The position numbers were made by a program, and so were the translations under genes. The notes below the pieces were generated by a model. That model was not told where the DNA came from. It did not search any database and worked only from the letters and a program-made list of their open reading frames with translations. A stretch of 64,000 nucleotides of DNA, taken from contig NZ_CP023406.1 in assembly GCF_002327105.1 (NCBI RefSeq), positions 2,542,001 to 2,606,000 of the forward strand. The letters are read 5' to 3'. This DNA is from Luteimonas chenhongjianii. Lineage in GTDB: Bacteria; Pseudomonadota; Gammaproteobacteria; Xanthomonadales; Xanthomonadaceae. This document shows, one piece after another, positions 35,892 through 43,289 of this stretch; the first letter of the stretch is position 1; every line of letters begins with the position of its first letter.

Positions 35892-36512
35892 TCAAAGCTT
35901 GGGAATGCGCAGCGTCTTGCTGACCATCATCGCGCCCGATGCCGCGAACAGCAGCACCAGCGGATGCAACGACCAGGGACCCAGGCGCAGCTCGCCCAGC
36001 CACAGCGCATCGCCGATCCGCCCCTGCGAGGCCGCGACCGCCAGCAGGATCACCAGCAGCAGGCTCGACGGGATCGGCGTGCCTTCGAAGTACTTCACTT
36101 TGTCGCTGCCTTGCGACAGCGTTTCTGCGGTCACGTTGTAGCGGGCCAGGCGACTGACCCCGCAACCGACGAAGCCGGCCAGCACGACGGCGTCCCATCC
36201 GCCCTGCATGCCGCAGGCGTAGGCGAGCGCTGCCGGCGCGACGCCGAACGAGATCACGTCGGCGAGCGAGTCGAGTTCCCGCCCCAGCGTGGACGCCACC
36301 TTGCGCCAGCGCGCGATCCGCCCGTCGAGCACGTCGAAGATGAAGGCCAGGGGGATCAGTGCCATGCCGAACATCAGCATCCGCTGGTCGCCGTCCTGCA
36401 GGTAACGCATCGCGGCGAATACCGCGCCGGTGCCGCAGAAAGCGTTGCCCAGCGTGAACCAGTCGGCAAGCTGGAAATCGCGGAGCATCGTGAAATGGCG
36501 GGGACGGGACAT
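35892..36512 (-). CDS. pssA: CDP-diacylglycerol-serine O-phosphatidyltransferase
   Basis: Integral membrane enzyme making phosphatidylserine from CDP-diacylglycerol and serine, the precursor of phosphatidylethanolamine. The 206-residue protein carries the full CDP-alcohol phosphotransferase signature DG-RI-AR...G...D...D at about residues 52-74 and several helices. The start beginning MSRPRHFTM has GGAG six bases upstream; longer open extensions cross the intergenic operator region and were rejected. Its substrate is supplied by CdsA, encoded at 61.4 kb. Divergent from the SPFH cassette. Confidence 0.92.
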   Translation of the reverse strand: MSRPRHFTMLRDFQLADWFTLGNAFCGTGAVFAAMRYLQDGDQRMLMFGMALIPLAFIFDVLDGRIARWRKVASTLGRELDSLADVISFGVAPAALAYACGMQGGWDAVVLAGFVGCGVSRLARYNVTAETLSQGSDKVKYFEGTPIPSSLLLVILLAVAASQGRIGDALWLGELRLGPWSLHPLVLLFAASGAMMVSKTLRIPKL

Positions 36513-36596
36513 CGTGGCTCCAGGAATCAGCAGGTCGTACATCGTGCGGGCAGCGGCGCAATGACGCGTGATCGGCGCCCCTGCCAACGGAGGCAC

Positions 36597-36625
36597 TTGC
36601 ATGACTGATATCAAATTGATATCAA
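36597..36625 (+). promoter_or_regulatory. Predicted promoter of the SPFH cassette
   Basis: TTGCAT (36597-36602) and TATCAA (36620-36625), 17 bp apart, each matching consensus at 4 of 6 positions. The paired TGATATCA palindromes fall in the spacer and -10, where a bound repressor would block polymerase. Initiation near 36632 would leave a 23-nt leader before the ATG at 36655. Confidence 0.45.
36606..36624. promoter_or_regulatory. Tandem TGATATCA palindromes, candidate Arc-type operator
   Basis: Two identical 8-bp palindromes TGATATCA (36606-36613 and 36617-36624) separated by AAT, 11 bp centre to centre. Ribbon-helix-helix repressors such as Arc bind paired half-sites with about one helical turn between centres. 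The operon downstream encodes such a protein (37853-38044). Autoregulation is therefore the simplest reading, but it is inferred. Confidence 0.6.
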
Positions 36626-36654
36626 TAAACCTCAACTTCCCGAGACGAACACCC

Positions 36655-37515
36655 ATGAAAGAAACTTCGGTCCGCTCTCTGCCCGGCATTCCGATTCTGC
36701 TGGTGCAGCTCCTGGTGATCGGGCTGTGCGTCTACTCGTTTCTCGCCACAAAGGGCAGCGGTTCCATGCAGCCGATGGCGTCGATCGGCGTGGCCCTGCT
36801 CACCGCGTTTCTTTCGACGGGCCTTTACATGGTGGAACCCAACCAGGCCGCCGTACTCAGTCTGTTCGGCAAGTACATCGGCACCGACAAGTCCAACGGC
36901 CTGCGCTGGAACAATCCCTTCCTGACCAAGAAGAAGGTCAGCCTGCGGGTGCGCAACTTCGAGAGTGGGCGGCTCAAGGTCAACGAACTCGAAGGCAGTC
37001 CGATCGAGATCGCCGCGGTCATCGTGTGGCGGGTCGTGGACTCGGCGGAAGCCGTGTTCAACGTCGACGACTATGCGAGCTTCGTCCAGATCCAGTCGGA
37101 AGCCGCCTTGCGCGCAATGGCGACCAGTTATCCCTACGACCAGCACGACGACGGCCAGATCTCATTGCGCAGCCATCCGACGGAGATTTCCGAGCGGCTC
37201 AAGGAGCAGCTCGACGAACGCCTGACCGCGGCCGGTGTCGACGTGCTGGAGGCGCGCATCAGCCATCTCGCCTACGCGCCGGAGATCGCCCAGGCGATGC
37301 TGCAGCGCCAGCAGGCCAGTGCGGTCATCGCAGCGCGCACCCGGATCGTGGCCGGCGCGGTGGGCATGGTGGAACTGGCGCTGGCGGAACTGCAGAAGAG
37401 CGGCGTGGTCCAGCTCGACGAAGAGCGCAAGGCGGCCATGGTCAGCAACCTGCTCGTCGTGCTGTGCGGCGATCGCGGCACCCAGCCCATCGTCAACACC
37501 GGCTCGCTGTACTGA
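36655..37515 (+). CDS. SPFH/band-7 domain membrane protein (286 aa)
   Basis: Membrane-scaffolding SPFH (stomatin/flotillin-like) protein. Two N-terminal hydrophobic segments (about 10-30 and 38-57) lead into a band-7 domain starting [17 protein letters not shown], with [20 protein letters not shown] and [12 protein letters not shown] blocks. A helical region follows ([40 protein letters not shown]), ending near [13 protein letters not shown]. An ATG at 36601 with strong GGAGG (36589-36593) would add 18 residues, but that stretch overlays the palindromic operator, so the later ATG is preferred. First gene of a five-gene overlapped operon. Confidence 0.88.
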   Translation: MKETSVRSLPGIPILLVQLLVIGLCVYSFLATKGSGSMQPMASIGVALLTAFLSTGLYMVEPNQAAVLSLFGKYIGTDKSNGLRWNNPFLTKKKVSLRVRNFESGRLKVNELEGSPIEIAAVIVWRVVDSAEAVFNVDDYASFVQIQSEAALRAMATSYPYDQHDDGQISLRSHPTEISERLKEQLDERLTAAGVDVLEARISHLAYAPEIAQAMLQRQQASAVIAARTRIVAGAVGMVELALAELQKSGVVQLDEERKAAMVSNLLVVLCGDRGTQPIVNTGSLY

Positions 37516-37856
37516 TGGCGACGCATCATCTCGCAGCGCTGCTGTTCGCACTGATGGCAGTGCCGGCGTTCCTGTCGGCGCGCTGGCTCGCCGAGGGCCG
37601 CCTGCCGCTGTCGAACGGCAGTACGGGCATGAGCGTCCGCGACAAGGCCGTGCTCGACAACAAGCTCGCGCGCCTGCTGCGGATGATCGGCCTGGCGATG
37701 CTCGCCACCGCAGCGGGTCTGGTGCTGTGGGGCGAGCAGGAGCGCCGTCTGCTCGGCCTGATCGTGGTGATGTTCCTCGTCGTCAACGGACTCGCCGCCG
37801 CCTGCATCTATACCGTCGCCAGCGCCAAGCGGCGCGCACGCCGGGGCGGCGGATGA
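37515..37856 (+). CDS. Small two-helix membrane protein of the SPFH cassette (113 aa)
   Basis: Unrecognised. One N-terminal helix ([19 protein letters not shown]), a polar loop with [17 protein letters not shown], two more hydrophobic segments ([15 protein letters not shown] and [21 protein letters not shown]), and a basic tail (KRRARR). It shares one base with the SPFH stop (TGATG) and overlaps the next gene by ATGA, so the product is probably made in step with the SPFH protein. Confidence 0.75.
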   Translation: MATHHLAALLFALMAVPAFLSARWLAEGRLPLSNGSTGMSVRDKAVLDNKLARLLRMIGLAMLATAAGLVLWGEQERRLLGLIVVMFLVVNGLAAACIYTVASAKRRARRGGG

Positions 37857-38044
37857 GCGAGAAGAAGGCCTATCCGCTGCGCATCAATGCCGAGATCCTC
37901 GCGGCGGTGCAGCGCTGGGCCGACGACGAGCTGCGCAGTGCGAATGCACAGATCGAATACCTGCTGCGCGATGCATTGCGCCGCGCGGGACGCATCGCCC
38001 CACCCGAACACCCCGATCCCCTCGAGGACACGAACGATGAGTGA
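37853..38044 (+). CDS. Arc-family ribbon-helix-helix DNA-binding protein (63 aa)
   Basis: Small predicted transcriptional repressor. The ribbon strand is AYPLRIN (residues 6-12), followed by helix A ([14 protein letters not shown]) and helix B ([18 protein letters not shown]), the canonical Arc/MetJ layout with the N-cap SxNAQIE. The C-terminal tail is acidic and Pro-rich. Genes of this kind are often labelled antitoxins, but no toxin is next to it. It overlaps the neighbours on both sides and is the obvious candidate to bind the TGATATCA pair at the head of its own operon. Confidence 0.88.
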   Translation: MSEKKAYPLRINAEILAAVQRWADDELRSANAQIEYLLRDALRRAGRIAPPEHPDPLEDTNDE

Positions 38045-38216
38045 GCGTTGGCAATACAAGGTGGAGGAGATCAAACCGACCTTCCTCGGCAGCATCAAAC
38101 CTGTCGATATCGAGGAGCGCCTGCAGGCCCTCGGGTTGCAGGGCTGGGAACTGGTCAACGCGGTCCACGCCACGGCGGTCGGCCCGACCCTGCTGTTCCT
38201 GAAGCGCCGGCTGTGA
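38037..38216 (+). CDS. DUF4177-like small protein (59 aa)
   Basis: Begins inside the ribbon-helix-helix gene (8-base overlap). The sequence WQYKVEEI...[19 protein letters not shown]...TLLFLKRRL follows the DUF4177 pattern: an N-terminal strand, a helix ending LGLQGWELV, and a final strand. Cytosolic by composition. Function unknown; members often sit beside membrane proteins. The next start overlaps its stop (GTGA). Confidence 0.8.
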   Translation: MSERWQYKVEEIKPTFLGSIKPVDIEERLQALGLQGWELVNAVHATAVGPTLLFLKRRL

Positions 38217-39049
38217 CCGCGCAGATGCCGATGCCGCGGCCGCGGCAGGACCTGCGTCTGGCGGTGGTGCTGGCGGCGGTGGCCGCTGCGGCCACGGTTG
38301 CCGTCATTCCGTACCTGCTGCAACTCGACCCCGCGCGCACGGCCCAAAGCGCCCAGGTGCCGCTGCCCGCACTGATCGCGATCCAGGCGATGACGATGTT
38401 CATCGTCTGCGCCCTGCTCGGCTGGGCGGGCCTGCGCATGGGCCACCACGTCGGCCTCGGCGCTCCCTTGTTGCAGCGCTGGGTCAACCGCCATGGCGAT
38501 GCCCGTCTGCGGGACCGCGGGCCCGCAACGGCGGTCGGCCTGGGCATCGCCGTAGCGGTCGTGATCCTTGTCCTGTCCCGCGCGCTCGACCCCCTGCTGC
38601 TGCCGCCCACCCAGGTGGAAATGACCGACATCGTCGGCGGGCGCAGCGCGCTCTATGGCGCCCTTGCGTCCTTCTACGGCGGCGTGGTCGAGGAACTGCA
38701 GTTGCGGCTGTTCCTGATGACGCTGATCGCGTGGGCCGCCACGCGCCTGGCGCGGCTGGTGCGGCGGCGCGGTGGTTCCGATGGCAGCCTGTCGCCGCGC
38801 ATCGCCTGGCTCGCAATCCTCATCGCTGCGCTGCTGTTCGGCGTCGGCCACCTGCCGGCCGCCGCGACCATCTGGGGTCTCGACGCGGGCGTGGTGCTGC
38901 GCACGTTGCTGCTCAATGGCCTGGGCGGTGTCGTATTCGGATGGCTGTACTGGCGACGTGGTTTCGAGATGGCGGTGCTGGCGCATTTCGCAGCCGATAT
39001 CGTCCTGCATGCGCTGGTGCCCCTGCTGCTGCCGCAAGGCGTGCTGTAG
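38213..39049 (+). CDS. CPBP family intramembrane glutamic protease (Rce1-like)
   Basis: Polytopic membrane protein, 278 residues from the GTG that overlaps the upstream stop (an ATG four codons on is the alternative). The three CPBP motifs are complete: EELQLR (Glu160, Glu161, Arg165), FGVGH (Phe209 to His213) and HFAAD (His258). Homologues include Rce1 CAAX proteases and bacteriocin-immunity proteins. As last gene of the SPFH cassette it may act on a membrane protein organised by the SPFH scaffold. That partnership is inference. Confidence 0.88.
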   Translation: MTAQMPMPRPRQDLRLAVVLAAVAAAATVAVIPYLLQLDPARTAQSAQVPLPALIAIQAMTMFIVCALLGWAGLRMGHHVGLGAPLLQRWVNRHGDARLRDRGPATAVGLGIAVAVVILVLSRALDPLLLPPTQVEMTDIVGGRSALYGALASFYGGVVEELQLRLFLMTLIAWAATRLARLVRRRGGSDGSLSPRIAWLAILIAALLFGVGHLPAAATIWGLDAGVVLRTLLLNGLGGVVFGWLYWRRGFEMAVLAHFAADIVLHALVPLLLPQGVL

Positions 39050-39503
39050 GTCACGCCCCCGCGCCGTCCAAGCGAGCCGACCATGCGCAGCCACGCCACC
39101 GTGCCCGCCACCCTGCTCGTCACGACGATCGGCGGGGGGACGCGCGATGCCGGCGGCGGATGCTCAAGCCAAGGTGAAGCGTCTGCTCGAGCAACTGGAC
39201 CCATCGAACTCCCGCCGCGGCCATTGCCACGTTCGCCCCGCAGATGGCAGCTGCGTTCGATGCCGATTCCCTCCACACCGTTCCAGACACAGATCGAACC
39301 AGCCGCCCCATTCACCTCGCGCGATGCGCCGCGGCTCACCCGGAAGCCCAGCGGCATGACCGTGGTGGTCACGCGAACGACGTACGCGGGCCAGGCTTGA
39401 TGCGAGCGTGGCGATCGAGCCAAACGCCGTGGCGCCGGCCTGCAGGTCGTGCCCGCCGCCACGGCGCCCTGACGACCGGGCGGGCGCCCGCTAAGCTGCC
39501 GGC
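39050..39503. other. Intergenic stretch without a supported gene
   Basis: 454 bp between the CPBP protease and the M15 peptidase. Open frames cross it on both strands, but none has a convincing start, a known motif or sensible composition. No terminator with a T tract and no clear promoter was seen. Confidence 0.5.
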
Positions 39504-40310
39504 ATGCAGACTCCCCCGCCCCGCATCCTGTTCAACACGCCCGATATCGAGCTCTGGCCGGCGGATCTGCTACGCGCGCGCGGCAACCGTGATGCCCGGC
39601 TGCTGTCACAGGCCTCGCACGTACTGCGGCGCAAGCGCGACGGGCGCTACCTGGCGGCCGTGGTCGGCACTGGCCTCGCAGGCCTGCTGCCGGGCTGGCA
39701 GCGCGGCGTCGATATCGACGCGGTCCTGGATCTGCTCGACGCCGGCCTGCATGCGCTTGCATCGGCAGTGGTGCCCAGCCTGCCTTTGACCGGAGTCGAA
39801 ACACGGCTGCACGTCCTCGGCCTCGAGGCCGACGCCTACGCATCGCGTACCGGCCTGGCCCTGCTTGCCGAGCCTGCGTGGCTGGCGTTCGCGGGATTCG
39901 ACCGTTACCGCCGCCCCCTGTGGCTGGATAACCGGACGACCCGCGCATGGCATGCAATGCGACGCGCGGCGCTGGCGGATGACATCGTGCTCGACGCGGT
40001 TTCCGGCTATCGCAGCCACGACTACCAGTTCGCCATCTTCGAGCGCAAGCTCGCGCGCGGCCTCGAGCTGGAGGAGATCGTGGCGGTCAACGCCGCGCCG
40101 GGCTACAGCGAGCACCACACCGGAAGCGCGCTCGACATCAGCGCGCCAGGCGAGCCGGCCGCCGAAGCCTCCTTCGAGGCCACCCCCGCGTTCGCGTGGT
40201 TGCAGCGACATGCGGCCAGTCATGGTTTCACGATGAGCTATCCGCGCGACAACCCGCACGGCATCGTCTACGAGCCCTGGCACTGGCGGCATCACGCCGC
40301 CGCTGGCTGA
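39504..40310 (+). CDS. M15 family D-Ala-D-Ala carboxypeptidase-like metallopeptidase
   Basis: Zinc peptidase of the VanY/DdcY type, 268 residues. Motifs: SGYRS (167-171), the zinc motif S202-E-H-H-T-G-S-A-L-D with His204 and Asp211, and EPWHWR with Glu257 and His260. All expected ligands and the catalytic glutamate are present. It has no signal peptide or membrane helix, although the substrates of this family are cell-wall peptides. The N-terminal 130 residues form an extra domain of unknown role. An unmarked export route or a cytosolic role in muropeptide recycling are both possible. Confidence 0.86.
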   Translation: MQTPPPRILFNTPDIELWPADLLRARGNRDARLLSQASHVLRRKRDGRYLAAVVGTGLAGLLPGWQRGVDIDAVLDLLDAGLHALASAVVPSLPLTGVETRLHVLGLEADAYASRTGLALLAEPAWLAFAGFDRYRRPLWLDNRTTRAWHAMRRAALADDIVLDAVSGYRSHDYQFAIFERKLARGLELEEIVAVNAAPGYSEHHTGSALDISAPGEPAAEASFEATPAFAWLQRHAASHGFTMSYPRDNPHGIVYEPWHWRHHAAAG

Positions 40311-40360
40311 GCAGCCGAGGCGGCTGCGACCTTCCCCGCCCGCGCCGTCCTGGACTGCGG

Positions 40361-40732
40361 TCAGCGACGCAGCGCAGCCACTGCCTGCAGCGCCCATCCC
40401 AGCATCGTCAACATGCCGCCCCAGGGCGCGTAGAACGCCGGCCCGGCGAACAGGTACCGCGACACCAGCGCCCCTGCGAACAACAGCGTGCCCAGTAGCA
40501 GCATGAGCAGCGAGGTCATCTCGAGCGCGCCACGCACCGCCCGGCCCAGTACGACGAGCACGATGCCGTGCCCGAATGCGAATACGGCCGCGGTCTGCAG
40601 CGCGGCCTGCGCGTCGCCACTGGTCGCATGTGAGGCGTAGGCCGCCAGGCCCACCGAAAGCCCCGCCAGCAGCGCGCCGGCGGCGACCAGTCCTGCAACG
40701 TGACGGGCCGCGCGCGTGAATCCGAATCCCAT
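40361..40732 (-). CDS. DUF423 small membrane protein
   Basis: 123 residues with four predicted transmembrane helices. It matches the DUF423 pattern: GA-rich first helix, HATSGDAQAALQTAAVFAFGH in the loop, LLGTLLFAGALVSRYL, then FYAPWGGMLTMLGW. Function unknown; these proteins are widespread in proteobacteria. The frame extends 37 codons upstream without membrane character and was rejected. Confidence 0.85.
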   Translation of the reverse strand: MGFGFTRAARHVAGLVAAGALLAGLSVGLAAYASHATSGDAQAALQTAAVFAFGHGIVLVVLGRAVRGALEMTSLLMLLLGTLLFAGALVSRYLFAGPAFYAPWGGMLTMLGWALQAVAALRR

Positions 40733-40795
40733 GCCACTCCTCCAAGGCCGGCGGCTACTGCGAGCTCCCCGGAGCCGGCTGCAAAAGAGGGGCCT

Positions 40796-40832
40796 GAAAC
40801 GAAACACGCCGCGTCCCGGGGGACGCGGCGTG
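40796..40832 (-). terminator. Rho-independent terminator of the SRPBCC gene
   Basis: Twelve-base-pair perfect stem CACGCCGCGTCC/GGACGCGGCGTG (40805-40832) with a CGGG loop. Read on the minus strand it is followed by TTTCGTTTC. It lies 29 bp past the stop at 40862. Confidence 0.85.
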
Positions 40833-40861
40833 CGCGATGACACTTAGGGAAGCGCCACTGC

Positions 40862-42103
40862 TTATTCGGCCGGGGCGGCTTCCGGCGTCGCGTCCGCAGC
40901 AGGCGCTGCAGCAGGCGTCGCGTTGGCAGCGGCGGCCGCCTGCGGATCACGCAGCGTCCAGAAGACCTCGAACTCGCCGTTCTCGGTGAACGCCGCATCG
41001 ATGCCGTTGCGGTAGTTCTCGTACGGACGATCGGTGACTTCCAGGCCCTGCGTCAGCGCCCAGGCGCGGACCGCGTTGCGGACATTGTCGAGCTCGGCCA
41101 TGAAGCCCTTGTAGTCGGCACGAGCGACACGGGCGCGCGGCAGGTAGACCGCCTTCACCGGACCGAGCAGCTCCAGACCGGTCAGCTCCACGGCATCCGT
41201 GGTCGGCGCTGCCACCGGCGCGGCAGCCGTCGCATTCTCGCCGTCCGCCCCGTTCTCGCCTTCCGCAGCGGCAGGCGCAGCCGAACCGGCGCCCTTCTTG
41301 CGGACCGGCATTGCGATGTCGAAGGTGTAGGTCTCGCGGCCCAGCTCGGTGGTGATCACGCGCAGCGGACCGGCGGACTCGAGGCCGTTCGCTGCCATGG
41401 TGCGGTTGATCCACTCCAGGTTCTGCTTCATCGAGTCCTGGATGACCTGGTTGTTGCGTTCCACCGCACCGGCGCTGACCAGCAGCAGGTTCTCGGCCGG
41501 GCGATCAGCCGCCGCCAGGTTGGCCAGCGTGCTGCCCTCGGCGCGGTAGTCGACGTTCGGCACCGCGGCGAGCATGTTCGTCAGCCGATCCAGGCCCAGC
41601 TTCATGCCGTCACCGACGTTGCGGCTGACGTACAGGCCCGCGAACCGGCCGAGGAGGTCCCAGCCGTAATCGACGTTGTAGGTCTGGGTGATCTCGATGT
41701 TGCGGTTGTTGCGGCCCGTCGGACGCAGCTGGAAGATCATGGTCTTGTCGTTGCCCCGGTTCGGGGTTTCCAGCGCGTAGACCACCCGGCTCTGCGGCAC
41801 GGACTCGGTGATTTCCCAGCTGCCGTCGCCGACGCGCTTGAGACTGGAGCTGTAGTCGATGCGTGCGCCGACACCGGAAACGGGACCGGAAAGCTTGAGC
41901 TCCGCGCCCGGGTCGTAGGCGGTGACGGGCGACCAGTCCTTGAAACGCTGGAGGCTGTTGAGCGTATCGAACACGATCGTCTGGCGACGGTTGGTTTCCG
42001 CCGACTCGGTCAACGTGCGGCTGGAGGGAAGCAGAACGGCCACCACAAGAAACAGCACGGCGACGATGACGCAAGAGATCAGCAGTTCGAGCAGACGGGT
42101 CAT
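40862..42103 (-). CDS. Membrane-anchored SRPBCC (polyketide cyclase-like) protein (413 aa)
   Basis: One N-terminal membrane helix (about 5-27). Then a SRPBCC/START-like helix-grip domain (about 38-180), recognised by the FDTLNSLQRFKDWSPVT opening, which is the common 'polyketide cyclase' lead (here in periplasmic orientation). A second alpha/beta region (about 200-380) resembles GyrI-like effector binding domains (VTDRPYENYRNGIDAAFTENGEFEVFWTL). The linker and C-terminus are Ala/Pro/Glu-rich. Function unknown; ligand binding is likely. GGAG lies eight bases before the ATG. Confidence 0.8.
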   Translation of the reverse strand: MTRLLELLISCVIVAVLFLVVAVLLPSSRTLTESAETNRRQTIVFDTLNSLQRFKDWSPVTAYDPGAELKLSGPVSGVGARIDYSSSLKRVGDGSWEITESVPQSRVVYALETPNRGNDKTMIFQLRPTGRNNRNIEITQTYNVDYGWDLLGRFAGLYVSRNVGDGMKLGLDRLTNMLAAVPNVDYRAEGSTLANLAAADRPAENLLLVSAGAVERNNQVIQDSMKQNLEWINRTMAANGLESAGPLRVITTELGRETYTFDIAMPVRKKGAGSAAPAAAEGENGADGENATAAAPVAAPTTDAVELTGLELLGPVKAVYLPRARVARADYKGFMAELDNVRNAVRAWALTQGLEVTDRPYENYRNGIDAAFTENGEFEVFWTLRDPQAAAAANATPAAAPAADATPEAAPAE

Positions 42104-42625
42104 TCAGAGTTCTCCAGGACCAGATCCGGCCTGAGGCGGCACAGACCGGCAATCGTATCAAGTTGCGTGGGGGCGAGCGAGTCTATCGATGGATTTTGCA
42201 ATGGTGTCGAGTGGAAGGGCGACCCACTGGAACACGTGGGTCCCAGCGACTCAGCGCACCTCCCCGGCGATCCGCCGGACACGGTCCGGAAGGAGGCGCC
42301 CAGGCGGCGGCTGAGACCGGCTGGAGCGTCCCCCAGGCAATGGCGGGACATCGGCTTGCGCGGCTCCGATCTGTCCGCGACTGCCGCGACAGACCTGCCG
42401 TGGCAGCAGAACCCGCGGAACGGTAATTCAAACGGACTGGAGTGCAAAGGCTTTCTTCGGCTTTTGTCGACGGTAGCCCGCTGGCCAACGCGGCACGGGG
42501 CTTCGGGAGGCAGGCCCTCGTCGCGGCGCGCCAGACGCGGGCGAAGTGTCGCGGCCCTGCAGACGAAGGGCCGCCTGCCGGCAGCTACCGCCGGCTCTGC
42601 GCGGCCCCGCCGTCCCCCAGCCCGG
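42104..42625. other. Intergenic stretch without a supported gene
   Basis: 522 bp between the two-component operon and the SRPBCC gene, both on the minus strand. A perfect hairpin GCGGCCCT-N8-AGGGCCGC (42551-42574) lies just past the response-regulator stop and could end that transcript, but it has no T tract. The 42160-42200 portion is AT-richer than its surroundings and may hold the SRPBCC promoter. No coding region is convincing. Confidence 0.5.
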
Positions 42626-43267
42626 TCAGACCAGCTGCAGCTCGAAGGCCTTCAGGACAGCCCGGGTCCGGTCGCGCACGCCGAGCTTGGAGAGAATGTT
42701 CGAGACGTGATTCTTGATCGTGCCTTCGGCGACGCCCAGGGAGTTGGCGATCTCCTTGTTCGAAAACCCGCCTGCCATCAGGCGCAGGATCTCGGTCTCC
42801 CGATCGGTCAACGGATCCGGGCGATCGAGACTGACGAATTCGTTCCGCATCTGCTCAAGTCCGGTGAGCAGGCGCTGGGTCACCGCCGGCTGCACGAGCG
42901 ATCCGCCACCGGCGACGGTGCGGATCGCGCCCACCAGCTGGTCCAGCGAGACATCCTTGAGCAGGAAGCCCTTGGCACCGGCCTTCAGGCCTGCGAGCAC
43001 CAGCTGATCGTCGTCGAAGGTGGTCAGGATGATGGTCGGTGGCAACGTGCCGGCCCGGGACAGCGACTGGATCGCTTCCAGGCCGGACATCACCGGCATG
43101 CGCATATCCATCAGCACCACGTCCGGCCTGGCCTGCGGAATGGTCTCCACGGCCTGCTTGCCATCGGACGCCTCTGCGACCACTTCGATCCCCCCGTCGA
43201 GCGCGAGCAGGGAACGGATGCCCTGGCGGACCAGGGTCTGGTCGTCGACCAGACAGACTCGAATCAT
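42626..43267 (-). CDS. NarL/DesR-type response regulator
   Basis: 213-residue response regulator. Receiver domain with Asp8-Asp9, phospho-acceptor Asp54 (VLMDMRMP) and Lys in GFLLKDV. GerE helix-turn-helix at about 145-210 (LTDRETEILRLMAGG, then VAEGTIKNHVSNILSKLGV). AAAGGGGAAA precedes the chosen ATG. Partner of the kinase encoded 22 bp upstream. The pair resembles DesK/DesR-type systems that often control membrane or efflux genes; the targets are unknown. Confidence 0.92.
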   Translation of the reverse strand: MIRVCLVDDQTLVRQGIRSLLALDGGIEVVAEASDGKQAVETIPQARPDVVLMDMRMPVMSGLEAIQSLSRAGTLPPTIILTTFDDDQLVLAGLKAGAKGFLLKDVSLDQLVGAIRTVAGGGSLVQPAVTQRLLTGLEQMRNEFVSLDRPDPLTDRETEILRLMAGGFSNKEIANSLGVAEGTIKNHVSNILSKLGVRDRTRAVLKAFELQLV

Positions 43268-43289
43268 GGTGTTTCCCCTTTGTACGGAT

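Noticed and set aside
38103..38112. TCGATATCGA palindrome as a further site for the RHH protein
   Set aside because: It lies inside the DUF4177-like gene (codons VDIE), differs from TGATATCA and is unpaired. Similar GATATC palindromes occur in other coding regions.
37853..38216. RHH plus DUF4177-like genes as a classic toxin-antitoxin pair
   Set aside because: The second protein has no toxin fold or catalytic motif and the pair is embedded in a longer membrane operon. An autoregulatory repressor is simpler.
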